Assembly (NCBI RefSeq): GCF_963678975.1
Contig: NC_089277.1
Location: 18,414,257 to 18,478,256 of the forward strand
Length of the DNA: 64,000 nt
Source of the DNA: Dysidea avara
Taxonomy: Eukaryota; Porifera; Demospongiae; Dictyoceratida; Dysideidae
Direction: 5' to 3'
The notes beneath the pieces are model-generated. The model searched no databases and was not told the origin of the DNA. It was given only the letters and a program-made list of their open reading frames with translations. Made by a program: the position numbers and the translations under genes. Of the stretch, positions 12,211 to 23,372 are shown piece by piece (position 1 is the first letter of the stretch; each line of letters begins with the position of its first letter).

Positions 12211-12715
12211 TGTCGGCTTTGCAGTATCCGCAGTTTCAAATCGGCTCAGTGAAAGTTTAATCGTGATAGCTACCTCACCGCGGCGTTACGCAGACTCTGC
12301 TCGTCACTCAGCATGAAGTGAATTGGCTAAACTGAATGTATCGAATATTCATCGGTGAACCACCGAAATCCATCATGGGTATCATGCTTATATAAATATC
12401 CTGGGTTGCGGAGGGGGATATCATATTTTCATCCCGGTCGGCGGGTAATAAAAGCATCAACAGAAGCCAGCCAAGAGCTTGTTGACTTGGACCGTTGTCT
12501 CTTTGATAATTTCATGTTGTGCCTATATCACTTTAATCATATCTATACTACAGTGCCCGTGGTCGTACTGCCGCTAGATGCTAGCCTTCGCTACAAGGCG
12601 AGTTAGCTTTTTGTCCGTCACGACGCTTATCGATAAAAATCTCTAATGATAAGCGCCGTGACCGAGAAAAGCGGTCTGGCCACGTGAGACAGGTGAGTCA
12701 TCTACGTCTGAGTAC

Positions 12716-12919
12716 CGTATAGTCTAAATATTTCGAGGGGGGAAATTTCCGCTGATTTCGCGGTTTTGGGGATTATCAGCGAAAATTTTAGCCTTAAAAT
12801 ATTTAGACCTCCATATAGTTTAATCATTTTGGGAGTGTTTACAAATCCGCGAAAATTTTATTTTTAGCAACATTGCTCAACCTCGAAATATTTACCCCTC
12901 GAAATATTTAGGCTATACG
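12716..12919. mobile_element. Palindromic MITE 'TATTTCGAGG' family, uninterrupted copy (about 204 bp)
   Basis: The ends CGTATAGTCTAAATATTTCG and CGAAATATTTAGGCTATACG are inverted repeats, and inner parts also pair. It contains the sequence CCATATAGTTTAAT, which is the empty version of the site occupied in the copy at 13317-13738. Confidence 0.8.
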
Positions 12920-13130
12920 TTATAGCCCCGCTTACATCGCTACAAAAGTTTCGCGGATTAACTATGGAAGCATGTTCAAAGTTTTATCGCTGTTAGTTCC
13001 CAGACTTCGGAATTTACACCCTCGGCTTTTTTGAGGGTAGGATCAAGAGTGTAGCTACTCTTGCGTAGCCACGAGACCGCTTTTTCTCCGTCACGGCATT
13101 TATCGATTACAGATCATAAGCGCCTTTGGT

Positions 13131-13226
13131 TTTTTTTTTTTTAACCTGGGCTTGATGGACTGCCCTTGCCTACCACCCCCAGCATATAAATGGCCTGTGC
13201 TGGACAAACCGGGACTTTCTTCTTCG
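13131..13226 (-). mobile_element. Retroposon 3' end (poly-A on minus strand)
   Basis: A T-run at 13131-13141 followed by AACCTGGGCTTGATGGACTG and CCTACCACCCCCAG is the reverse complement of the tail at 42718-43098 (GCTGGGGGTGGT.. then ..TCCATCTAGCCCAGG and A-run). A poly-A-tailed dispersed retroposon, probably a SINE or LINE end. Confidence 0.6.
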
Positions 13227-13316
13227 GGTAGGCGCTTATAATCTCTAATCGATAAGCGCCGTGACGGAGAAAAAGCGGTCTGGCCACGCGAGACACGGTG
13301 TAGCCAGGATTACTAC

Positions 13317-13738
13317 TGTATAGCCTAATATTTCGAGGGGAAAATTTTTCGAGGTTAAGCAATGTTGCTAAAAATAAAATTTTCGCGGATTTGCAAACAC
13401 CTCTCAAAATGTATTAAACTACCGTACGCAAGGAAATTTTGACGTAAGAAAAATTTGACGAATTCACACTTCAGCAGATTTGACGAATAAAATATTGACG
13501 AAAATCAAGAAATTGTAGACAAACCCTGTACTTTTAAAGGCGCTTATAAACAATTGACGAATTAAACCGATTCGTCAAATTTGTCAACTTTTTCTGACGT
13601 CAAAATTTCCTTGCGTACGGTATATGGAGGTTTAAATATTTCGAGGGTAAAATTTTCGCTGATAACACCCATAACCGCGAAATCATCGAAAATCCCCCCC
13701 CCCCTCGAAATATTTAGGTTATATATACGGCATCTGGA
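13317..13738. mobile_element. Second copy of the TATTTCGAGG MITE, inverted and split by a nested MITE
   Basis: It runs in the opposite direction to 12716-12919. The two halves (13317-13421 and 13621-13738) rejoin to match that copy once the inserted 199 bp and one TA are removed. Confidence 0.8.
13422..13620. mobile_element. Palindromic MITE 'CCGTACGCAAGG', 199 bp, TA target duplication
   Basis: Termini CCGTACGCAAGGAAATTTTG and its complement. It is flanked by TA at 13420-13421 and 13621-13622. The uninterrupted paralogous site shows a single TA, so the duplication is directly demonstrated. Another copy lies at 43114-43303. Confidence 0.9.
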
Positions 13739-13911
13739 AGAAGGTTCAGATTAGATGTCTTAGGGGAACGCCTGGGTTTTCCCCTATACCATGTTTGAAC
13801 TAAAATGATGCATACACAAAACGTGCCCTTTAATAGGGAGTAACATTAAAAGGTGTTTGTGCATCTAACTAGCTAAAATCTACACACTGCTGTTTATGTT
13901 GCAGCTCATAG

Positions 13912-14407
13912 CAATGGCGGATCCAGGATGGGGCATTTGGGGCAAATGCCCCCCCTCTCCACCTTGTGGAGGAGCCAGCCATGCTTCTGATTAAAACAGC
14001 TAGTAAATTTTATGTCAGGCCAACCAAGATCAGTTTAAAACTTACGAAAATATGCACATTTTACTAGCATTTATTACAAATTCACCTGAGAACAAAGCAA
14101 ACGAAGTCAAACTAACTGTAAAATAGTCACCCAGCACCTTCGTGCGTACTAAGCACCTCTAAAAATAATTATCGTGTTGCTGTTATTTAAGACATTCAGA
14201 GCCTTTTAAACAGTTTTAAGACTTCACAACCATCTGAAAAGGCCAAAATGGCAAATATCAACAGTGAGACACCACTAAGAGGTGATTATTTGCTGCTTTA
14301 AAAAAGCAGCACCGAACTATAGAGAATATGGTTCTCCCATGCATGCAACCACCTACAACTTACCCTGTTTGTGCCCCTCCCCTAGCCAGCTTCTGGATCC
14401 GCCCCTG
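13912..14407. mobile_element. Non-autonomous DNA element, GGCGGATCCAG termini, 5-bp TSD
   Basis: Ends CAATGGCGGATCCAGGATGG and the complement of CAGGGGCGGATCCAGAAGC. It is flanked by CATAG on both sides (13907-13911 and 14408-14412). An inverted family member lies at 61741-62259. The interior carries no open frame of note. Confidence 0.8.
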
Positions 14408-15172
14408 CATAGATACTATAAAACTACTAATTAATCTTTATTTTCAGATAGCATACTGGTGCCAACTTTCACTAGTATTAGGCATCACGTGAAATCAGCA
14501 CACTGACGGCCAACTTCATTTCCAGGCACACTGAAGCTCTCCACACTTGAATCCGTGGTTTCGAAAATAAACATTATTCTTGGTCCTATACTGTTAAAAA
14601 GCCTGAGTGCATTTCAAACCAAAATTGTATGCATTGCATACTGAGTTGCTACACTAGAAGGTATGAAACAGATCTGCATGCATTACATACTAAAAATGTT
14701 AGCATATCAAACTAACATATTGGTATGAAATAACATACCCTGTGAGCATACCATGACGCCATAGCTCAGAGATATGCGCCTCTTATATGGGAAGATAAGC
14801 GCCTCTTATATGGAGCGTTTATGAATAGGCGCATACAAAAGCATTGGATGCGAGATGGGTTTGGGAGCTTGTTAGAAATTCTCGAGGGAAAGAGGTTGAA
14901 GGATCATGACGAGTCGAGTAAACTGAAACACAGAGTGAGTTCTTAGTATTTGATAAGCAACGGTTTCAGGAAACCATAGATTACAATTATAACTCCCCGT
15001 GACAAGTGTGGGTTAAATAAACTCTGGTTCGGTTCTAAGCCTTGTTCCAAGCTCCTTTATATGTTGTGTAACTGTTAGAGTTGATAATGAATACCATCAG
15101 TCTCATACCCAGACCCAGCTGGGACATTTTCAGTCAACCAGCTTTGGCATCCAATGAAAGTTTGGCTGAATC
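14408..15172. other. No recognised feature
   Basis: A word GCGCCTCTTATATGG occurs twice near 14780-14815, and GGTATGAAA-type words recur near 14655 and 14722. No coding sequence. Confidence 0.4.
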
Positions 15173-15176
15173 TTAG

Positions 15177-15316
15177 TGTAACATACTGACTTGTACATGC
15201 ACACATTGTTATGTAACACTATATATAAGTTCACGCATGCGTAATTGTACTGTTGACCACGTTTAATGATATTCGTTGTTGTTGTGGCTCGAGACGTCAA
15301 TTCGATGATTGTTACA
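15177..15316 (+). repeat. 5' LTR
   Basis: 140 bp, TG..CA ends. TATATATAAG at about 15221 could serve as the core promoter. Nearly identical to 20029-20168. Confidence 0.95.
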
Positions 15317-15317
15317 C

Positions 15318-15335
15318 TGGTGACAGGAGTGGGAT
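15318..15335 (+). promoter_or_regulatory. Primer-binding site
   Basis: TGGTGACAGGAGTGGGAT begins one base after the 5' LTR. TGG at this place pairs with the CCA end of a tRNA primer; the tRNA species was not identified. Confidence 0.7.
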
Positions 15336-15475
15336 TGCCTGAACTCTTCGTAAACAGCCAAACAAGTTGTGGTACCGTGGTGAATCAGTTGCGATAACGG
15401 TACCCGGACAGGCGAGTAGGCTTTATTTAGAGTTCAAGTTGTTTTCGTTTCCTGTATTGCTCTCAGGTTACAGAG

Positions 15476-16246
15476 ATGGCACAGCAGTTTGATTTGCCGC
15501 TTCCAGAGATCACTGTGGAAGATTTCCAGAGGTCGTGGATACGATTTGAACTGGTCTCCGAAGCCAAGGAGTGGGACTAGGCTAAACGGAAGCTGATACT
15601 ACCAAGTCTACTGCAGGGCAAGCTAGTAGATATTTATGTAAGCCTTGATGATACTACTCGTGGTAATTTGAAGCAATTAAAAAAGGCCCTGATGAAACAA
15701 GCTGGGCTGGTGAGAGACCCATTAATTGCAGGACAACTGTTTATGTCAAGGCATCAACTCCCGGGTGAGAAGGTTAGAGATTTTGTAGTGGAATTTAAAA
15801 AATTGTTTGTTGAATCTTACCCTACTGAAGCTCTCAGCTCTGCAATACTTCTGCAGCATTTCTTAACTGGTTTATCACCTCCTATTTGCCGCCAATTGCT
15901 CCTTAAGGGCCAACCCGGTACGCTCGATGAAGCTGTCAAGCATGCAACTGACACTGAGTATGCTCTTTCTTTTGAGTCTGCTCAGGAAGAGGTGCACAAC
16001 ATCAATGCAATCCACAAACAGCCAGCACAACAGAATGGTCAGTTGGAAATACTAATAGAGAAAATGACAAAACAGCTCGAAGCTTTGCAAACCAAACTTA
16101 AGCCACCTAGAGTATCTTATCATCAGCCTAGACCACCAAGGCAGCGGCTTTGTTGGACATGTGGGGAACCAGGACATCTACAAAGGGACTGTCCTTTAAA
16201 CGAGGAGAGGTCAGCCCGGAAGGTGGGGGGTTGGCCGAGGCCTTAA
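15476..16246 (+). pseudogene. gag (capsid/nucleocapsid) with an in-frame stop
   Basis: The structural polyprotein of the LTR element, which would package its RNA in cytoplasmic particles. Translation from ATG 15476 begins MAQQFDLPLPEITVEDF and meets TAG at 15578-15580 (codon 35). The frame then stays open to 16246. The retrotransposon gag core region lies around FVVEFKKLFVESYPTEALSS. A single zinc knuckle, CWTCGEPGHLQRDC (C-X2-C-X4-H-X4-C), sits near the end, as expected for nucleocapsid. It overlaps the protease frame by about 97 bases in the -1 phase, suggesting that the ancestor used -1 frameshifting. The early TAG may be an inactivating change, or readthrough, which is less likely. Confidence 0.9.
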
Positions 16247-16896
16247 ATGAAATCCACCAAACACTTTCAGACACTGTACATATAAACTCAATTTTTTCTG
16301 TTAATGGTTGCATACATACTACACCTATTAAATTCATGCTGGATTCTGGTGCTGCTGTGTCAGTAGTAAGTCATCACATAGTTAGATATATCCCAATCAC
16401 CGCTATAGAGACAATAGCAGTAGGTGCGAATGGCTCCCCCTTGGATGTCATTGGTCAAGTAAGTGCTGACATACTATTGGGTGAGTTTGTAACAAACCAG
16501 AAGTTCATTGTTGTTAGGAACTTGGCTGTAGACTGCTTACTTGGAGCAGATTTTTTGCGGACACATGGTGCAATATTAGATTGTTGCAACAACATCTTGT
16601 CATTTGGGGGTAACACTGGGACTTCTATTCCTATTGTGTTGAGCCAGAGAACTTCAGTTTCCCAATGTCCTGATACTGTGAATACTATCCTGCGTGCAGT
16701 GAGTGATATAGAAATACCAGGAAAGTCTATTCAGCTTTTGTCAGGAAGGGTTGAAGCCACCCACAAGAATGGAGTAACTGTCCTAATAGAGCCAACACCA
16801 TCACTGCCAGCTCATCTTTATCTAGCTTGTTCCTTAGGTGTGATAGAAAATAACAACGTGACCATCCAGGTGATGAACACTAGCCCTTCCCTGTGA
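16150..16896 (+). pseudogene. Retropepsin-like protease region of pol
   Basis: The aspartic protease that would cleave the element's polyproteins. The active-site strand is visible as KFMLDSGAAVSVVSHH, followed by the downstream hydrophobic-G box (DCLLGADFLRTHGAILD). It is in the -1 frame relative to gag. The frame ends at TGA near 16894-16896. The reverse transcriptase frame picks up at once in another phase, with continuity of sense across the join, which fits a one-base loss rather than a programmed event. No independent start codon is needed. Confidence 0.85.
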
Positions 16897-19451
16897 CAAT
16901 CTTTCAAGGAATGAGATTGGGTGCAGCAACACCAGAGGACAACATTTTATCTGTATCAATACAAGATTCAGCATCTCCAGAGGACCTGCCATATCCATCC
17001 AACAATCCACCTAGTTTTGACAACATCACTACTCCAGACTTAACTGCAAATGAACGTAACCAGTTACTAAATCTTCTGACAAAATTCCAGGGTATATTTG
17101 CACCAACCACAGGACCACAAGGCTGCACGTCAACAGTAAAACACTCCATCCCAACTATCGGGCCTCCTATCCGTCAACCCATGCGCCGTGTACCTGTGGC
17201 ACTGAAAGACACTATCAACACTGAAGTTAACCGTATGTTAGAACAGAATGTAATTCGACCAATTTGCAGCCCATGGTCATCTCCTATGGTAATGGTGCAG
17301 AGGAAAGATGGCTCGTGGTGTTTCTGCATCGATTATCGGAAGTTAAATGCAGTTACACACGGTGATGCGTACCCGTTGCCCAGGATTGATTCTACTATTG
17401 ACTCCTTAGCAGGATCTTGCTATTTTACCACCCTGGACCTAGCAGCAGGTTATTGGCAGGTTGGGTTGGAGGAAGATGACAAGGAAAAGACTGCTTTTTC
17501 AACCACGCTGGGTCACTTTGAGTTCAATGTCATGCCTTTCGGGCTTACAAACGCTCCAGCCACGTTCCAGCGCCTCATGGAGTGCACCCTTGCTGGCCTT
17601 ACTCAGGAACAATGTTTGATATACCTGGATGATATTATTGTGTTTAGCTCATCTTTTTCAACTCACCTTGAACCGCTAGAGAATGTACTTGCAGCACTAC
17701 AACATGCTAATCTACAATTAAAGTTATCCAAGTGCCTCTTTGCACAACGGGAAGTGAAGTACCTGGGACATACTGTATCTGCGGTAGGAGTAAAGCCAGA
17801 CCCAAGGAAAATTGAGGCTGTATCACATTACCCAGTACCAACCAATGTTAAGGAGCTTAAGCAGTTTTTGGGCCTTACCAACTATTATCGCAAGTTCATA
17901 TCTAACTATGCCCACATTGCAGACCCACTATACAAAATACTGCGGGGACCCAAGAAGTTGTTTAATTGGAGCACACCTTGCCAACAAGCATTTGATCACT
18001 TAAAGTCACGGTTGATACAACCTCCTATTCTGGGATACCCAGACTTTTCAATTCCATTTGTGCTTTATACCGATGCATCGGAACTAGCAATTGGTGCTGT
18101 GCTTAGCCAACATCAGAATGGAGGAGAAACAGTTATCTCCTATTGGAGCCGACAACTCACAAAACCAGAGCGTAATTATTCAACAATTGAACGGGAGGCA
18201 TTAGCGGTTGTTGGAACTATTAAGGAGTTTTATCCCTACCTCTATGGCTTTACATTCAAATTGGTAACCGACCACAACCCACTAACCTCCCTCCGTAATG
18301 TCAAAGATGTTGGTGGTCGCCTTACAAGGTGGATGTTGTACTTGCAACAGTTTGATTTCACATGGGAGCACCGAGCAGGGAAGAATCACACAAACGCAGA
18401 TGCCTTGTCTCGTGTTGCTCCATCAAATTCTGTGCTTGGAGTGTTCCATCAGTTTTCTCCTCCTATAGCTAACATCAAAACTGCCCAGCAAGCTGATAAG
18501 ATGATCTCACCGATCATTTCTGCTCTGAATAGCGATTCCCCACTACCAGCAGATGTGGTCCCAGGCCTTAAGCATGCAGTTCTGGAAGATGGTGTATTGT
18601 GTAGACGTTTTTGCCCTTCGTCATCAGCACAGGGCCACCTACAGTTAGTTATCCCTGATACCTTAAAGAAAAGTGTCCTACAGCAACTTCACAACCAGTC
18701 AGGACACTTAGGAGTGCACAAAACTTTGGTAAAAATTAAAGAACGTTTTTACTGGCCAGGTTACGAAACTGACGTTACCAATTGGGTTCATGAATGTTCA
18801 GAGTGCCAGAAAAGAAACCAGCCACACATGACACCGCAAGCTCCACTTGAGACTATCACCAGCAACTACTCCTTTGAGAAATTGTCTTGGGACATTATGG
18901 GACCTCTACCACCAACTGTGAATGGTAACAAGTATATTGTAGTAGTGACTGACTTGTTCTCCAAATGGGTTGAAGCTTTCCCAGTAAAATCAACGGATAC
19001 CAAAACCCTTACACGACTGCTTGTTGATGAAGTTGTCTGTAGATATGGTACACCTTTGTATCTCCACAGTGGCCAAGGTGCCAATTTGACAAGTAAACTG
19101 ATGGAATCTGTGTGCAACCTACTTGGAATCGAACAAACTAGGACTAGCTCCTATCACCCCCAAGGCAATAGCCAAGTGGAACATTTTAACCGCATTCTTG
19201 AGGCCATGCTAGCTAAGGTTATTAGTGATCACCAACTGGATTGGGACACCCACCTCCCTAGAGTGTTGTTTGCATATAGAACCGCTATACATGAAACAAC
19301 TGGCTTCACTCCCTTCCACATAACGTTTGGTCATTCCCCAGTTCTTCCAATTGAAGCATTCTTGGACTTCACACAACAGAGATGTGATGCAGTGACTACT
19401 ATTCCATCCTTTTTAAATGAAGTCCATCAGTCATTACATAAGGCTTATTGA
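16893..19451 (+). pseudogene. Reverse transcriptase, RNase H and integrase of pol
   Basis: About 850 codons. Reverse transcriptase: RKDGSWCFCIDYRKLN, LDLAAGYWQVGLEEDDKEKT, FGLTNAPATFQRLM and the catalytic YLDDIIVF. RNase H: LYTDASELAIGAVLSQ, STIEREALAVV, LVTDHNPL. Integrase: zinc-binding HNQSGHLGVHKT..CSECQKRN, then core with the first Asp (LSWDIMGPL), HSGQGANLTS where a glycine occupies the position of the second catalytic aspartate, and the glutamate in SQVEHFNR. The enzyme copies RNA to DNA and inserts it in the genome; this copy should be integration-dead. The frame ends at a TGA (19449-19451) well before the normal C-terminus. Confidence 0.95.
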
Positions 19452-19995
19452 AGTGCCAGAACTCGCATTTCATTGGCCCACAAGCAGAATAAAGAGCGCT
19501 ATGACAAGCAGAAACCGTTTGTCCCTTTCCAAGTTGGTGCAGGTGTGGCTGTTCATCCCAGTTGTGCAACGTGGTAAAACTAGGAAGTTTACATCACAGT
19601 GGAGAGGACCGTACACAGTCTTGGACAAAGTGAGTAAAGTTAACTATCGAATAAAGTTAGTAGGATCTTCTGCACAGCCCAAAGTGGTCCATCACAATCG
19701 ACTTAAACTGTGTTATGGTACCCCACAACAAATTGCTGCTCCAGCCCCACAGTTACTATCCAATACTCAAGCACGACCCCTCTATTCTAACATAGTTCAA
19801 CGGCCAGTCCACTCAGCAGTGGGAGGATATGCAACTTCATCCAATGGACCAGCTGTGAATCCTTGTAACAATTCAACTGTAACTCTATCAAGCACTTCGT
19901 CTGGTGATACCACGACCTCTGCTATAACCAGTTCATCTCGCCCTCAACGCCAAAGACGAGCCCCTTGTAGATATGATGACTTTGTACCTCCATAA
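19452..19995 (+). pseudogene. C-terminal integrase / tail of pol after stop and frameshift
   Basis: Sense continues after the TGA at 19449 in the same frame (SARTRISLAHKQNKERYDKQ). It then shifts near 19540 to the frame reading WLFIPVVQRGKTRKF, KWRGPY-like sequence (QWRGPYTVLDKVS) and VVHHNRLKLCYG. This is the usual GPY/F-type integrase tail that helps target-site contact. A Ser/Thr-rich, arginine-containing end (SSSRPQRQRRAPCRY) closes at 19993-19995. Confidence 0.8.
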
Positions 19996-20028
19996 CTTGT
20001 GAGGACACAAGACCTGGAGGGGGAATAA

Positions 20029-20168
20029 TGTAACATACTGACTTGTACATGCACACATTGTTATGTAACACTATATATAAGTTCACGCATGCGTAATTGT
20101 ACTGTTGACCACGTTTAATGATATTCATTGTTGTTGCGGCTCGAGACGTCAATTCGACGATTGTCACA
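20029..20168 (+). repeat. 3' LTR with purine tract just upstream
   Basis: 140 bp. The preceding GGAGGGGGAATAA (20016-20028) is the polypurine tract used for plus-strand priming. It differs from the 5' LTR at four transitions, three of them in a CpG/TpG/CpA context. Confidence 0.93.
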
Positions 20169-20172
20169 TTAG

Positions 20173-20950
20173 TCAATCGAATTTAAATTTGGTCCGTGTT
20201 GACTAACTTAATGCATGCATTTACAATGAAACTGCATTGCTTTGGTAACTTCAAATAAATTCTCTGTTCCAGTCCACTGCCGGCATCCGTGTCACTAATA
20301 ATATTATAATTCTTCCGTTTTTTCTTGCATACTGAACAGTTTCAATTTTATAATGTGTCAGCTCACGTGTCAGTGTGCATTGAGTCTCTACAAATTTACA
20401 TTTTGGTCTACCTACAACTTAATTTTATGCTGGCTATGCTCAGGAAAAGCTACCAATTTTATAATGGAAATGGACTGCTCGCTTGCATAAATGTATGCCC
20501 AGTGGAGGATGGGAAACAGAGTCTTTATTTAGAGTGGCCTTATGCTTGGAGCAGTCATGCACTTTTGTAATATAAGTACATCTTAGCAATGGTGCAACTA
20601 GCCATTCAGCCCTTGGTAGCCACTGAAGTACTGCAGGTGAGTGTTAATGATACACCGGTTTCTGTCTAGTTACAGTAGAGGGTAACTGTATGGAATCTTT
20701 TAAAACTGCATGTTGGCTATTTGCTACATTAATATAATTTGCTATTCTGCTCTACGGCTTTTATTATACAAACAGGAGCTAGCTGGAGTTGGCTATAATA
20801 ATGCCTATTGGTAGACCCATTTAGATGCTAATAATGGTCCAGCCATTTAGTCAAACAAAATCAGTCTGGCTAGACCAGTTTGATATCCAAATTTAGTCCG
20901 GCTAATTACCTATATTCAAAACACTTGATTAACCAGATTGTTTTTCATGT
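20173..20950. other. No recognised feature
   Basis: An open frame of 81 codons near 20325 has no recognisable motif. Nothing else was seen. Confidence 0.4.
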
Positions 20951-22399
20951 ATTGCCACACAAAATTGATGGTGTGTGCAATAGTTGTGTGTCGCACACGC
21001 ATTGTCACACCAAAGGCTGATGTCTGTTAAAACTATAAATACTTGAAACAGGAATTTATTGTGGTTATGATGTTATCTACTCTGGTGACTAATACCGTGG
21101 TAATGAGATTGGCCATAATTTGAGGTAATACAGTAGCCATAGGATGTAGCTAGCTATAATTATACAGTTGCTATGTAGTACTCTAATGTAACAATGCTAT
21201 GCTGTTCAATGCTACAAAATGCATAGTATTAGTGTTCTGTACCAATATGTATTTTGATGGTGATATGGTGGTACTAATTAATTGTACTTGTAATTAAGAG
21301 GCACCATCCATTGTATTAAGACTTGCAATACAACAGTTGTGTTTGGAAAGGAAGGAAAAATGGTTCTATAGGTTCTATATTGTCTTGTTTTGTTGACACT
21401 TTAGTGTACATAATGGAATGCAGCCTGTCTAATGTGTTAGGTAAGATTGTTAGACAGTTTGTCTCCTGGTTGCCATGCTACCAAGTTTAATGTTTGCGGT
21501 GTCAAATTCTAACAATGTACCGGCTGATATTCCCCAATGAAACTTGATGAATATACATAATTATACAGTGGTGGATGGTTTCATTTTTTTATGTCTGCTG
21601 TGATGTGCTGTTTATCAATTCCATTGCAACACACTTGTATGTATCGCACACTAAGCAACCACATGCAGTGCTCGAATTGAGGGTATATGGGGGTATACGA
21701 AGTATACCTTGATAACAATTTTTGTAAATTAGTATACCTTGATAGCCTAGCTAAGTATAAGGTAGCTACAGTACTCCTCAGCAAAGAACATCCATGAAAC
21801 ATTAGTTAGTACATAGTAATACATATTCTTACTTGGTGTAACATGATTCTCGAGCCAATTGATCCCCCGGAGGAAGCTAATCCCACTATCCTCAAAAATT
21901 CCTTTAGTGAGGTGTACATTAATTAGAATTAAACAAGTGATAGTTGATTTTGCAAGTATGCAATCTCCTATAGCCAGATTTATATGTAGAACTATATTAT
22001 CTACCCCCTCTACTGTAGACCGAAAGGTAGCAAATTAAAGCAGTAAAGAAGAGTCATATAATGATGGTAGTGTATGTACAGAGTAAGTACCAATTAACAG
22101 TGACACATTTACTTAGTTGGAGTCGGAAATGTGGATGGATAAAAAACTTTCCCACCTTGGCTTATTTGTCTAAATCATAAATTGGGTTGTAAAGAGGTAA
22201 TTATTATCTTTAGGTTTAGCTAGATGCTGCAAAGAGTATTCACGTTTCTCGTGAATGGCAGTCAAAATTACTATCAATATCATTCCAAAAAGTAAATTTT
22301 TCAAAATTTCCTTATACTGCATTGAATTAGCTATAGTTTCATAAACATTTATTCAAATCACTACCAAATTCAATCTCAAAAAGTTAATTATTTAAAATT
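20951..22399. repeat. Left arm of a 1.45-kb inverted repeat
   Basis: Reverse complement of 23933-25788 once the hAT-like insertion (25293-25690) and its 8-bp duplication are removed from the right arm. The two arms then have the same length to within a base or so and differ at only scattered positions. No gene was recognised inside; the mirrored 73-codon frames (21581-21802 minus, 24532-24753 plus) are just the repeat. Confidence 0.9.
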
Positions 22400-22506
22400 G
22401 AGTAACTGAAATGAGTAAGCAGTGTGACGGTGAGTAAGCAGTGTGACAGTCGGACGGACAGCATTTTAGCTTTATATAATAATAGATTGTTTGCTCAAAA
22501 CTTTGG

Positions 22507-23172
22507 CAAAAGGCCACCTTGCTGTATATAGTGACTTCATGCATACTTAGGTCTACATTTTGTACTTCACATAATGTACATGTGGTCAGTGCTCGAATTG
22601 CAAATTTATAAGAAGGTATACTATCAAGGGAAGACCCAGGATTTTGCTAAGGGGAGGGGGGAAACAGGTAGAAGTCATTCCACAGTGTGCAAAAGCACAC
22701 TCTGCGAAATGTAAAGCGTGAGTTTTGTAGGGGAGGTCTGGGGGCATGGTCCCCCAGGAAATTTTGAAAATTAACATTCTGATATTGAATTTTGTGGCAA
22801 TATTGACTGAACTTTGTCGATAGTTCAACACTGGAAGTATGAATACTAACAGTATAGCTACTGAGCTAGAAAGCAAAATTATAGTTATAGTGTAAAGGCC
22901 TAGGCTGCTCCCCATAGAAATTTTGAAAAATTAACATTCTGATATTATATTTTGGTGGCTATCTTGGCTAAAATTTGCTAAGTTCAACACTGGAAGAAGT
23001 ATGAATGCTAATAGTAGCTATATACTGAGCTACATAACAGAATTGGTTAGTATAGTATATCAATAAAATTTTAAATAATTAACTTTTTGAGATTGAATTT
23101 GGTAGTGATTTTGAATAAATGTTTATGAAACTATAGCTAATTCAATGCAGTATAAGGAAATTTTGAAAAATT
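22507..23172. repeat. 666-bp segment repeated on the other side of the gap (copy 1)
   Basis: Appears identical to 23373-24038, offset exactly 866. It ends precisely at the first N. Confidence 0.93.
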
Positions 23173-23372
23173 NNNNNNNNNNNNNNNNNNNNNNNNNNNN
23201 NNNNNNNNNNNNNNNNNNNNNNNNNNNNNNNNNNNNNNNNNNNNNNNNNNNNNNNNNNNNNNNNNNNNNNNNNNNNNNNNNNNNNNNNNNNNNNNNNNNN
23301 NNNNNNNNNNNNNNNNNNNNNNNNNNNNNNNNNNNNNNNNNNNNNNNNNNNNNNNNNNNNNNNNNNNNNNNN
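23173..23372. other. Assembly gap (200 N)
   Basis: Run of exactly 200 N, probably a placeholder length. The flanking copies suggest the contigs overlap and there is no missing sequence. Confidence 0.98.

Larger units (their letters stand above)
12608..13310. repeat. Copies of a GCGCTTATCGAT-type inverted repeat
   Basis: The words CCGTCACG..GCGCTTATCGAT and GAGAAAAAGCGGTCTGGCCACG occur at 12608-12693. They recur in inverted arrangement at 13053-13128 and 13227-13305, which bracket a poly-A-tailed retroposon. This looks like one foldback element and a second partial copy. Confidence 0.6.
15177..20168 (+). mobile_element. Ty3/gypsy-type LTR retrotransposon, full length but inactive
   Basis: The 140-bp LTRs (15177-15316, 20029-20168) start TGTAAC and end with ..TTACA/..TCACA. 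They are flanked by a 4-bp TTAG duplication (15173-15176 and 20169-20172). The domain order gag, protease, reverse transcriptase, RNase H, integrase defines the Ty3/gypsy type. The LTRs differ at four positions out of 140, all transitions, implying a fairly recent insertion. Coding capacity is lost through an in-frame TAG in gag, a shift between protease and reverse transcriptase, a TGA late in integrase followed by another shift, and loss of an integrase catalytic residue. Confidence 0.95.

Noticed and set aside
16128..19117. Minus-strand frames in the LTR element
   Set aside because: Shadows of the gag/pol frames on the plus strand.
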